Of a DNA stretch of 49,454 nucleotides, positions 17,110 to 24,193 are shown in pieces. The notes beneath the pieces were generated by a model. The model was not told the origin of the DNA and searched no databases. It was given only the letters and a program-made list of their open reading frames with translations. Made by a program: the position numbers and the translations under genes. Source of the DNA: Subtercola sp. Z020. GTDB lineage: Bacteria; Actinomycetota; Actinomycetes; Actinomycetales; Microbacteriaceae. Each line of letters opens with the position of its first letter. The stretch's first letter is position 1. The stretch is from contig NZ_PSTT01000079.1 in assembly GCF_002931235.1 (NCBI RefSeq), forward strand, positions 1 to 49,454, read 5' to 3'.

Positions 17110-17874
17110 TCAGTTCGTGCCGGGCGTCTCGGTCGCGAACACGACCACATTGTCGAGGTAGTGGCCCCAGGAGTCGTCGAACACGCCTCCGCAGGTGATG
17201 AGGCGCAGCTGGGCCGTGGGCGTCGGCCCGTAGACCTCCTCGGTCGGAAAGTCGGCCTTCGCGACCTGGATCGAACGGTCGACCGCGAAGGTGCGCACCG
17301 CGCCGTCAGACATCGCGACCTCAATGGTGTCCCCCGCCTTCAACGACGAGAGTCGGTAGAAGACGGCCGGGCCGACCGACGAATCGATGTGACCGGCGAT
17401 CACGGCGGGGCCGATATCGCCGGGAACGACGCCTTGGGCGTACCAGCCGGCCGAGCCGAAGTCGACGGGAGGCAGCAGCGCTCCCTCGGCGTCGCGCGAC
17501 AGGCTCTCGAGCCCCGAATCGACGCCGATTCCGCCGATCACGACACGCTCGGGCACGGCGCCGGAGGTGGCGCCGGGAGCCTCCGCCCCACCGAGGTCGG
17601 GGTTCTGGTAGCTGCCGGCCGCGCCCCGGTCGCTGGCCGGGTCGGTCGCCGGGTCGGGTACGTCGGTTCCGGATGCCGCACCGGGCGATGACGGCGCAGC
17701 CGCCGCGGGGCCGCCGGCGCCCGCGCCCGCACCACCGCTGCCGGCACCGCCACCGTTTGCCTCCGCCGCGCATCCCGCCGCTCCGAGCAGCACGCCCACC
17801 AGCAGGATCGCGCCGGCCACTCGCGCGGCACCCCGCCGCCCGGCGCGCGGCTCAGGCCTCCGGGTCAGCGCCAC
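17110..17874 (-). CDS. Class F sortase, membrane-anchored transpeptidase
   Basis: A sortase that cleaves a C-terminal sorting motif and links the substrate to the cell surface. The 254-aa protein has an N-terminal hydrophobic segment ending GAAGCAAE (possible lipobox) and a Gly/Ala/Pro-rich linker to about residue 105. The catalytic domain follows, with His in AVIAGHIDS and Cys in LRLITCGGVFD. The TCGGxFD pattern marks class F. The usual catalytic Arg shortly before the NVVV strand is not visible; the site reads SWGHYLDNVVV. GTG 17874 overlaps the DUF4397 gene by 10 bases. Confidence 0.87.
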   Translation of the reverse strand: MALTRRPEPRAGRRGAARVAGAILLVGVLLGAAGCAAEANGGGAGSGGAGAGAGGPAAAAPSSPGAASGTDVPDPATDPASDRGAAGSYQNPDLGGAEAPGATSGAVPERVVIGGIGVDSGLESLSRDAEGALLPPVDFGSAGWYAQGVVPGDIGPAVIAGHIDSSVGPAVFYRLSSLKAGDTIEVAMSDGAVRTFAVDRSIQVAKADFPTEEVYGPTPTAQLRLITCGGVFDDSWGHYLDNVVVFATETPGTN

Positions 17875-19250
17875 TCACGCGTCCGTAGCGTGGTGTACGC
17901 GGCTGCGCGCCACGGCTCCGCTTCGTCGTCGGGCTGCGAACCGCCGCGCTCGGCATCGTCGGGCCCGCCGCGCTCTGCGTCACCCCACGCCGCACCGTCA
18001 GGGTCAGCGTGGCCCGCCGCGCTGCCGCGGTCGGCGTCACCCCACCCCGCACCGTCAGGGTCGGCGTGGCCCGCCGCGCTCCCGCGGTCGGCGTCACCCC
18101 ACCCCGCACCGTCGCCGTCGGCGTGGTCGACCGGGCGGTCCGACGACGCGCCAACCGCGCCGCGACCGGCGACCCGCGCGAGGCGGTCGGCGACCCTCAG
18201 GTCGACGCTGGTGCTCGGGGTCGGGCGCGTGCGCCGGCGGTGGATGAACACGCCCACCCCCGCTGCGATCAGGCAGATGGCTCCGGTGACGATGTCGATG
18301 AGCATCCGCCCCGTCGGCACGCCCGAGCCGGGCTCGGGCTGGCCAGCCGCGAAGGCCGTACCCGCAACGGCACCCGTACCCACAGCGGCACCCGCAGCCG
18401 CACGGGCATCCGACCCGACGGCGGAACCGCCGGCCGTCGAGACATGCTGCGTCGCGGTCGCGCCACCACCGGTCTGGATGCCGCCGGCCGGCAGATCCCC
18501 GGCACTCGCCGAGTCGAGAACGGCCTTCAGCGCCAGCCCGCCCGATGCGTCGTCGAGCACGAACAGCGTCGACACGGAGCCCGGGTCGAGCTGCACCTGC
18601 GCCGTCGACGAGACCGTTCCGCCGGTGAGATCGAGAGTCCACGGCCCGGTGGGAACGCTCGCGTAGTCGGTCGCGCTGCCCTGGGCCACCGTGCTGGCGA
18701 TCGGCAGGCCGGTCGAGGTCGCGACAGAGACCGTCGGCACGATGGTCGACGCCTGCACGACCCGCACCCGCGCCTGCCCCGTGCCCGGCGTCGACAGGTC
18801 GTCGTGGTAGATCGCTGCCTGCAGGTCGGCGTTCTTGCCGTAGGCCGCCACGGTGAGCGGCTGGCCGGCGACGACGGTCACCGACGCCTGAATGACGGGC
18901 GCGGCGAAGTCACTGCCGGTCGGCGCCATCGCGACGACGTACGTACCCGGGTCGAGCGCCATGTAGGCAGAGACGGCACCGTACCCGATGTCGGAGAGCG
19001 ACGTGACGATCGATCCGCCGGAGAGCGCGGACAGCCGGATGTCGACAGCCTTCGTGTCGGGCGAGAGGTGGGCGAGCCTCAGCCAGCCCGTGCTCACCGT
19101 CGCGGGGACGGAGGGGCTCGTGACCTCGGCCGCAGAAGCGGCGGCCACTCCGAGGCTCCCGACCAACAACCCCGCGGCGGCCGCGCCGACCACCATCGCA
19201 GCGGCCAGGCGCTGCCGAGCCGTCGAACGGGTGCGGGAGAAGGGTGCCAT
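17865..19250 (-). CDS. DUF4397-domain surface protein with cytoplasmic repeat tail
   Basis: A 461-aa membrane-anchored exported protein. A signal peptide (MVVGAAAAGLLVGSLGVAAASA) precedes a DUF4397 region recognisable from WLRLAHLSPDTKAVDI and the repeated beta-sandwich pattern (ARVRVVQAS). A Gly/Ala linker, one membrane helix (IVTGAICLIAAGVGVFI) and HRRRTRP follow. VPTG sits before the helix where an LPxTG might be, but the motif is not intact. The cytoplasmic tail contains three 19-aa GWGDADRGSAAGHADPDGA-type repeats. ATG 19250 has AAAGGA upstream. It is operonic with the sortase downstream; DUF4397 genes beside class F sortases are a known arrangement. Function unknown. Confidence 0.82.
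   Translation of the reverse strand: MAPFSRTRSTARQRLAAAMVVGAAAAGLLVGSLGVAAASAAEVTSPSVPATVSTGWLRLAHLSPDTKAVDIRLSALSGGSIVTSLSDIGYGAVSAYMALDPGTYVVAMAPTGSDFAAPVIQASVTVVAGQPLTVAAYGKNADLQAAIYHDDLSTPGTGQARVRVVQASTIVPTVSVATSTGLPIASTVAQGSATDYASVPTGPWTLDLTGGTVSSTAQVQLDPGSVSTLFVLDDASGGLALKAVLDSASAGDLPAGGIQTGGGATATQHVSTAGGSAVGSDARAAAGAAVGTGAVAGTAFAAGQPEPGSGVPTGRMLIDIVTGAICLIAAGVGVFIHRRRTRPTPSTSVDLRVADRLARVAGRGAVGASSDRPVDHADGDGAGWGDADRGSAAGHADPDGAGWGDADRGSAAGHADPDGAAWGDAERGGPDDAERGGSQPDDEAEPWRAAAYTTLRTREWR
17979..18126. repeat. 57-bp coding tandem repeats in the DUF4397 tail
   Basis: Units begin at 17979, 18036 and 18093, each 57 bp (19 codons); the third diverges after about 18126. Units are near-identical at DNA level, pointing to recent expansion in frame. 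They encode an acidic Asp/Gly/Ala-rich cytoplasmic tail. Confidence 0.85.
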
Positions 19251-19377
19251 GGTGGATCCTTTCGGTGCGGAGCGGTCAAGCGGAACGGAGCGGTCGGGCG
19301 ACGAGGAGTCGAACGGTGTGGAGCGGTCGAACGGTGAGGAGCGGGGCGTGCGGGATGCCCGGTGAGCCGTCACGCGC

Positions 19378-20898
19378 TCACCCCCCGCCGGTCGCGGGCA
19401 GCAGTTCGACAGGTTCGCCGAACGGGAAGATTACGAGAACACCTTCGTCGGTACCCACGACACTGGCGCCCGCAAGCGGAGCGTTGAGGCCGAGAAAGTA
19501 CGCCGCGATTTCTTTTCTGATCCGCTCGTCGCCGCTCGCGTCGGTGCCGTCGACACTGCTGATGAGAATCTGCCGGCGGGGTTCGCCCGTTTCGGCGTCG
19601 AGGGCGGGAAAGTCGGCGACGGCGACATCGGTCGAGGCCAGCAGTTGGCCGAGGGAGAGGATCGAGCGCACATCGACGTCGCCAGCCCGCAGTTCGGCCG
19701 CGGCCCCGACGGTGAGCGAGAGGGCCGGGTTCCGACTGAGCTCCGCGCCGGCGGATGCCCGTGCCGCGGACTGGCCGGCCGACGCCGACTCGGCGGCGGC
19801 TGCCGGGTCGACCGATGCGGAGGGAACGGGCGTCAGCACCGGCGCGGCTGCTGCGGCCGCCGGTGCCGTTCCGGCCGATGCGCCCGCTGAGGGATCAGCG
19901 GCTGTCGTCGGCTGCGCCCCCGCACCAGGCGCTGCACCCGCCGCCGCAGCCGGATCGGCGGAACCGCCCGGCGCGCCGAGCGGCGCCCCGGGCAACAGGC
20001 TGCGGTACCCGGGAGCGAGCGCGGGGGCCGCGAAGATGAAGACGCCGACGGTGGCGACCAGCAGCACGCCGGCTGCGATCTCCTGCCAGAGGGCCGTGAA
20101 GTCGGAGTCGAACGCGCTCTGCACCGCCTCCTGCACCACCCCGGCAACCAGCAGCACGGCGAGCGGCAGCCAGACCACGACAGAGGAGGAGGGCAGATCG
20201 GCACCCGGCCGGAGGGCCAGCAGAATGAAAACGAGCGACACCGCGCCGAACGGTCGAAGCTGCTTCAGTGCGAGCGCGGCCGCCGAGCAGCCCGTTCCGA
20301 GGATGAGCAGGGCCGGATCGAGATTCCACCAGCGGGCGAGTGCGGGTTCCGACGAACCGTTCCCGGCCGACACCAGGGGGAACACCACTGCCAGAACGAG
20401 CACGACTCCGATGGCGGCGAGGGCGATCATCCGGAGCCGCCTGTTGACGGGGCGCCGGAGCGCCACGATCGCCCCCGCGAGAAGAAGGGGAACGGCCAGG
20501 TTCTGCAGGGCGGGTGTCGTGTGAACGACGAGGGAGATCGGGGAGAAGAGAAAGAGGAGCAGCATCGCTGCCGCGATCGGCCGCGAGAATCGCAGGCGGC
20601 GCGCGAGCATCCAGAGCAGCACCGCCGACAGCGACGCGAAGAAGATCGCAGACGGTGCGCCCGTGAACACCGATGCGTCGTTCACCCCGACCCGTGCCTG
20701 CACGATGACCACTTCGACGCCGATACTGACGACGAGCAGCGGCACGAACCAGCAGATCGACGCGAGGTGACGGCGCGCCCAGCGACCGGCCGGCGTACCC
20801 GCTGCGCCCGCGGGCGGCGTGTCGATGACGGGGCGGCGGGGCGCGACGGTGCTCGGAGGGCCGCCGGAGGAGCCCTCGACAAGAGTCGACGAGTCCAT
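19378..20898 (-). CDS. Polytopic membrane protein with exposed C-terminal domain ending in LPATG
   Basis: I do not recognise this 506-aa family. Residues 45-310 contain around nine hydrophobic segments (e.g. FVPLLVVSIGVEVVIV, LAVPLLLAGAIVAL, VLLVATVGVFIFAAPALA). Residues about 325-390 are an Ala/Pro/Ser linker, and the last 115 form a soluble alpha/beta domain (VRSILSLGQLLASTD, RRQILISSVDGT, RIRKEIAAYFLGLN). The protein ends ...VELLPATGGG: an LPxTG-like motif at the very end with no following hydrophobic tail. It is first in an operon with DUF4397 and the sortase, 127 bases upstream of the DUF4397 start. A weak ribosome site precedes ATG 20898. A role with the sortase system is inferred from position. 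Confidence 0.7.
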   Translation of the reverse strand: MDSSTLVEGSSGGPPSTVAPRRPVIDTPPAGAAGTPAGRWARRHLASICWFVPLLVVSIGVEVVIVQARVGVNDASVFTGAPSAIFFASLSAVLLWMLARRLRFSRPIAAAMLLLFLFSPISLVVHTTPALQNLAVPLLLAGAIVALRRPVNRRLRMIALAAIGVVLVLAVVFPLVSAGNGSSEPALARWWNLDPALLILGTGCSAAALALKQLRPFGAVSLVFILLALRPGADLPSSSVVVWLPLAVLLVAGVVQEAVQSAFDSDFTALWQEIAAGVLLVATVGVFIFAAPALAPGYRSLLPGAPLGAPGGSADPAAAAGAAPGAGAQPTTAADPSAGASAGTAPAAAAAAPVLTPVPSASVDPAAAAESASAGQSAARASAGAELSRNPALSLTVGAAAELRAGDVDVRSILSLGQLLASTDVAVADFPALDAETGEPRRQILISSVDGTDASGDERIRKEIAAYFLGLNAPLAGASVVGTDEGVLVIFPFGEPVELLPATGGG

Positions 20899-20913
20899 AC
20901 AAACTCACTGTCT

Positions 20914-20938
20914 GTGGCCGGCTTCGGTTTCCGGCCAC
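20914..20938. promoter_or_regulatory. Hairpin in the 5' leader of the membrane protein operon
   Basis: GTGGCCGG (20914-20921) and CCGGCCAC (20931-20938) form an 8-bp stem with a 9-base loop, 16 bases upstream of the ATG at 20898. It could hide the ribosome site or bind a regulator. The remaining gap to tadA (20939-21131) shows nothing else clear. Confidence 0.4.
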
Positions 20939-21131
20939 GGGGAACCACAGCGCAGGAACGCCGTGATGCTGCTAGGAACCCCCATTCTGCGACTCAGCCA
21001 CGAAAAAAGCTCGTTATCGGCAAGAAAACATTCATGGGTTCCGAAAGCGCGACTAATCCATTACCCTCGGTGCCCGGCCACGCGGCTCCCGACCGACGCG
21101 GAGGGCCGAGCTCCGCGTTCGGGCGGCGGCG

Positions 21132-21602
21132 TCAGGCGCGAAAGAAGTCGGTGAGAAGCGCGCCGCACGCGTCGGCATCGACGCCGGCGAACACCTCGAC
21201 GCGGTGGTTCAGCCGGCGGTCGCGCAGGGCGTCGTAGACCGACCCGGCCGCGCCCGCCTTCTCATCCCATGCGCCGAACACGACGCGCTGCACGCGGGCC
21301 GCGAGAATTGCGCCCGCACACATCAGGCACGGCTCGAGCGTGACGACGAGCGTGGTGCCGGGCAACTGCCAGTCGCCCAGGGCCGACGCCGCCTGCCGCA
21401 GGGCGACGATCTCCGCGTGCGCTGTGGGGTCGCTGTGCAGCTCGCGCTCGTTGTGTCCGCGGCCGATGATGCGGCCGGCGGCATCGAGCACGATCGCACC
21501 GACCGGTACGTCGCCCCCGTCACGCGCCAGGCGTGCCTCGGCGAGGGCCTGCTGCATCCACTCGCCGTGCTGGGGGGAGGCGGGCAGAACGGGGCCGGGC
21601 AC
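21132..21602 (-). CDS. tadA: tRNA-specific adenosine deaminase TadA
   Basis: TadA converts A34 to inosine in tRNA-Arg(ACG). Zinc ligands and catalytic Glu are in HAEIVAL, and the two cysteines in EPCLMCAGA. The segment DVPVGAIVLDAAGRIIGRGHNERE is typical. GTG at 21602 with GAGGAG four bases upstream gives 156 aa, the usual size. A longer frame from 21704 adds a Pro/Thr/Ser repeat (from GGGTCGGGGCTGG-type DNA repeats at about 21617-21680) and is less likely. It is divergent from upp. Confidence 0.92.
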   Translation of the reverse strand: MPGPVLPASPQHGEWMQQALAEARLARDGGDVPVGAIVLDAAGRIIGRGHNERELHSDPTAHAEIVALRQAASALGDWQLPGTTLVVTLEPCLMCAGAILAARVQRVVFGAWDEKAGAAGSVYDALRDRRLNHRVEVFAGVDADACGALLTDFFRA

Positions 21603-21745
21603 TGCACTCCTCGGGTCGGGGCTGGTCTGGGTCGGGGCTGGGCTGGGCTGGGTCGGGGCTGGGGCTGGTCGGGCTGGTCGCCAGCGCCGCACCGGCGACG
21701 ACACCGCGCAGGCGCCGCGAACCGGCGCACCTGTAGATTGAGCCT

Positions 21746-22378
21746 ATGCGAGTACACGTTGCCGACCACCCGCTCATCACGCACAAACTCACCGTGCTGC
21801 GCGACAAGACGACGCCGTCGGCGACCTTCCGCGCCCTGACCGAAGAACTCGTCACGCTGCTCGCCTACGAAGCGACCCGCGGTGTTCGGGTGAACGAGGT
21901 CACGATCGAGACGCCCGTCACGACCACCACCGGTGTGGCCCTCAGCGAGCCCCGCCCGCTCGTCGTGCCCATCCTGCGCGCCGGTCTCGGCATGCTCGAA
22001 GGCATGGTCAAGCTCGTACCGACGGCCGAAGTCGGCTTTCTCGGCATGGTTCGCAACGAAGACACGCTTGAGCCGAGCACCTACGCAGAGCGCCTGCCCG
22101 ACGATCTCTCCGATCGCCAGTGCTTCGTTCTCGACCCGATGCTCGCCACGGGTGGGTCGCTCGGGGCGGCCATCGACTTCCTCTTCGACCGGGGAGCCAT
22201 CGACGTGACGGCGATCTGCCTGCTCGCGGCGCCCGAGGGCGTTGCGGCACTCGAAGAGCGCACCTCCGGCCGCGAGGTCACCCTGGTGCTGGGTGCTCTG
22301 GATGAACGGCTGAACGAGAACGGCTACATCGTGCCCGGGCTGGGCGATGCGGGCGATCGCCTGTACGGCCTGGTCTAG
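21746..22378 (+). CDS. upp: Uracil phosphoribosyltransferase
   Basis: A pyrimidine salvage enzyme making UMP from uracil and PRPP. The 210-aa protein, exactly the family size, carries the PRPP loop [16 protein letters not shown] and the uracil-binding end [18 protein letters not shown] 21746 lies about 143 bases from the divergent tadA start, across a G/T-rich repeat. It stands alone; the next transcription unit starts at a strong promoter 43 bases after its stop. Confidence 0.97.
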   Translation: MRVHVADHPLITHKLTVLRDKTTPSATFRALTEELVTLLAYEATRGVRVNEVTIETPVTTTTGVALSEPRPLVVPILRAGLGMLEGMVKLVPTAEVGFLGMVRNEDTLEPSTYAERLPDDLSDRQCFVLDPMLATGGSLGAAIDFLFDRGAIDVTAICLLAAPEGVAALEERTSGREVTLVLGALDERLNENGYIVPGLGDAGDRLYGLV

Positions 22379-22420
22379 CCCTCGTTCTCCTCCCTTTCCG
22401 TGCGTTTTCGCGCAAAAGAA

Positions 22421-22450
22421 TTGACACGCGCGCGGATAATCGGCTTTACT
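22421..22450 (+). promoter_or_regulatory. Promoter for a leaderless leader-peptide transcript
   Basis: A consensus -35 TTGACA (22421-22426) is followed after 18 bases by TTTACT (22445-22450). The first base of ATG 22458 lies eight bases beyond the -10, the expected transcription start, so the mRNA should begin at the ATG. Confidence 0.65.
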
Positions 22451-22457
22451 CGTAACC

Positions 22458-22559
22458 ATGTATGACAGTGCGCTCACCCCAACCTCCTTCGAGGCTCTGA
22501 GGAACGCCGGCATGATGATGCCCGGCCGTGCGTGCATGTGTTGTCGAATGTGTGCCTGA
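22458..22559 (+). CDS. Cys-rich leader peptide, 33 aa (putative attenuator uORF)
   Basis: The frame starts MYDSALTPTSFEALRNAG and ends RACMCCRMCA before TGA. It has four cysteines in the last eight residues in a proteome otherwise poor in Cys. ATG coincides with the predicted transcription start, so it would be leaderless. Two hairpins (22585-22611 and 22620-22639) lie between it and the winged-helix gene at 22732. Leaderless Cys-rich leader peptides that stall when cysteine is scarce are known in mycobacteria. I infer a similar cysteine-responsive attenuator here. Confidence 0.6.
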   Translation: MYDSALTPTSFEALRNAGMMMPGRACMCCRMCA

Positions 22560-22584
22560 CGCGAACTCCTTTTCGCTGAGGCAA

Positions 22585-22639
22585 GGCCCGACCCTCTTCT
22601 CCAGGGTGGCCTGACTCCCGGATCCGCTTTGAGCGATCC
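22585..22639 (+). promoter_or_regulatory. Two hairpins downstream of the leader peptide
   Basis: The first stem has GGCC/GGCC outer and ACCCT/AGGGT inner pairs (22585-22611). The second is GGAT(c)CGCT-TTG-AGCGATCC (22620-22639). No U-run follows, so control would act by Rho or ribosome access rather than intrinsic termination. The remaining leader to 22731 holds a GAAGGA ribosome site for the next gene. Confidence 0.5.
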
Positions 22640-22731
22640 GTTCCCGGCTCACGCCGCATTCATCTCCCGCACCGTCGACCAGGCCGACCGGCCTTCCGGT
22701 GCTCAGCATCATCATCTGAAGGATCTCCATC

Positions 22732-23448
22732 GTGTCCATCGCACACCTGACCGCTCCCCGCTCGACCTCGTACACCGCTGCGCCCGCCGCCGCCACCGCT
22801 TCCGCCCCCCACATCCGCGCGGTGCCCACCGGCACGGAGGCCCGCGGGTTCGTCGTCTACGTCGGCATCGATGAGGAGAAGGCCGAAGCCGACGGCACCT
22901 CGCTCGGCTCGATCGTCTCCCAGATCAAGGCCCTCGTCGCCCAGCTCGCGCCGAGCTCCGAGACGTACGCCGCCGTTGCGCTGGCCCCGCGGGGCTCCGG
23001 CGGACGCGACGTCGATGTCGTGCGGCTCGCCCTGCAGGATCCCGCCGCCCTCGCCCAGCACCGCCAGGGCACAGATGCCGATGTGGACGCCGCCGACCGC
23101 GCCCGCGACGGCGTCGTGATCGACCTCTCCCGCAAGCGCTTGCTGCTCGACAACGAATCGGCCAACCTGACCTACAAGGAATTCGAGCTGCTGCAGTACC
23201 TGGTGCTCCGCGAGGGTCGCACCATCGAGCGGGCCGAGCTCATCTCGTCGCTCTGGGGCGCCGGTCACGACGACCTCGACGACATCCCCAACGAACGCAC
23301 GATCGACGTGCACGTGCGGCGCCTCCGCGCCAAGCTCGGCGACTACGAAGACATCGTGCGCACCGTGCGCGGCGTCGGCTACCGCTTCGACCGCCACGCC
23401 GACGTCTCCGTGCGCCAGACGAGCACCCCCTCCCCCGACCTGATTTAG
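22732..23448 (+). CDS. OmpR-type winged-helix regulator without a receiver domain
   Basis: A 238-aa protein. Residues about 125-222 are a Trans_reg_C winged helix: LTYKEFELLQYLVLREG, ERTIDVHVRRLRAKLGDYE and IVRTVRGVGYRF. The N-half (GFVVYVGIDEEKAEADGTSL, ETYAAVALAPRGSGGRDVDV) is not a response-regulator receiver: no phospho-acceptor Asp pocket can be seen. It may bind a ligand or partner instead. GTG 22732 has GAAGGA eight bases upstream. Its transcript begins with the Cys-rich leader peptide, which suggests a link to cysteine or sulfur status. Confidence 0.82.
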   Translation: MSIAHLTAPRSTSYTAAPAAATASAPHIRAVPTGTEARGFVVYVGIDEEKAEADGTSLGSIVSQIKALVAQLAPSSETYAAVALAPRGSGGRDVDVVRLALQDPAALAQHRQGTDADVDAADRARDGVVIDLSRKRLLLDNESANLTYKEFELLQYLVLREGRTIERAELISSLWGAGHDDLDDIPNERTIDVHVRRLRAKLGDYEDIVRTVRGVGYRFDRHADVSVRQTSTPSPDLI

Positions 23449-23480
23449 GCGCTGGGTGAACACTCGGGAAACTCCCCGAA

Positions 23481-23525
23481 ATATAACGGTTGGGTAACTA
23501 GCGCTCCGTTACGCAACCGTTATAT
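23481..23525. promoter_or_regulatory. Long palindrome upstream of a candidate small RNA
   Basis: ATATAACGGTTG (23481-23492) and CAACCGTTATAT (23514-23525) are perfect inverted copies. Inner GTAAC/GTTAC repeats extend the symmetry to 45 bp with one mismatch and a 9-base centre. The right arm overlaps a -10-like TATAGT (23522-23527). It reads as an operator or a stable hairpin. Confidence 0.65.
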
Positions 23526-23533
23526 AGTTCAAG

Positions 23534-23640
23534 AGCGTTAGTTGTTTGCTGTGGCAGCGAAGCGCGGAATGTGATTGCAGGACACTCTTGGTGCAAGGGA
23601 AAGAGCCGGTCGTTAGCCTCTACGACCGGCTCTTGTCCGT
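23534..23640 (+). ncRNA. Candidate small RNA between palindrome and terminator
   Basis: The segment has no open frame of note. It starts about seven bases after TATAGT and ends at a strong intrinsic terminator (23601-23634). The distance from the previous stop (23448) is long for a plain 3' end, so an independent transcript of roughly 100 nt is possible. It does not look like tmRNA, 6S, RNase P or SRP RNA. It could equally be the 3' region of the winged-helix mRNA. Confidence 0.35.
23601..23634 (+). terminator. Strong intrinsic terminator hairpin
   Basis: AAGAGCCGGTCGT (23601-23613) pairs perfectly with ACGACCGGCTCTT (23622-23634) around an 8-base loop, preceded by A residues and followed by a weak GTCCGTTT tract. 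It ends the winged-helix transcript or the candidate small RNA. Confidence 0.8.
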
Positions 23641-23701
23641 TTAACGGCCCTCCGGCGATCGCGTGCGACGAACTAACCTGTACTCACACGAGAGGACAGG
23701 T

Positions 23702-24193
23702 ATGACGAACGCGGATCGGGCCACAAAGGTCTCCCCCATCGCTGCGTGGGAGTCGCTGTTCCGCGCCCAGGTGGCCGTCATGCGCACGCTCTCCGACGAC
23801 TTTCCCTCACAGGTGGTCACCCTCGCCGAGTACGACGTTCTCTACACCCTCTCGATCCAGCCCGAGCGCCGCATGCGCATCCGCGACCTGAACACCCGCA
23901 CCCTGCTCACCCAGCCGAGCGTCTCGCGCATGGTCGACCGGCTCGTCGGCCGGGGGCTCGTCGCCAAGTCGGTCGACCCCTCCGACGGCCGCGGCACCAT
24001 CGTGCACCTTACCGACGAGGGTTTCCGCCTCTACCACGAGGCCGCGAGGGCGCACGGGCGGTCGATCACCGGCCAGATGACGAAGGCGCTGAACGACGAC
24101 GAACTCGCCCAACTGAAGGATCTCTGCGAGAAGCTCCGCATCGGTGTCAGTGGTGGCAGCGATGATTGCATCGTGGAAACTCCGAACGCCTGA
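23702..24193 (+). CDS. MarR-family transcriptional regulator
   Basis: A 163-aa MarR protein. The winged helix runs from VTLAEYDVLYTLS through RIRDLNTRTLLTQPSVSRMVDRLVGRGLV to the wing SVDPSDGRGTIVHLTDEG, with dimerisation helices at both ends. ATG 23702 has GAGAGGACAGG just upstream. The stop (TGA 24191-24193) overlaps the photolyase ATG by one base, so the two are coupled. It might sense an oxidant or phenolic ligand; no ligand site can be read. Confidence 0.88.
   Translation: MTNADRATKVSPIAAWESLFRAQVAVMRTLSDDFPSQVVTLAEYDVLYTLSIQPERRMRIRDLNTRTLLTQPSVSRMVDRLVGRGLVAKSVDPSDGRGTIVHLTDEGFRLYHEAARAHGRSITGQMTKALNDDELAQLKDLCEKLRIGVSGGSDDCIVETPNA

Noticed and set aside
17979-18126. Regular repeats that might suggest a CRISPR array
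   Set aside because: Units are 57 bp, contiguous, in frame, and have no unique spacers; they are coding tandem repeats.
19251-19373. Upstream extension of the DUF4397 protein to GTG 19373
   Set aside because: It would add a Ser/Pro/Asp-repeat stretch before a normal signal peptide; ATG 19250 has a good ribosome site.
20939-21131. tRNA gene near tadA
   Set aside because: No cloverleaf could be drawn; the palindromic GTGGCCGG/CCGGCCAC is a simple hairpin.
21603-21704. Longer TadA starting at 21704
   Set aside because: The extension is Pro/Thr low complexity from a G/T-rich DNA repeat; GTG 21602 has GAGGAG and gives the family length.
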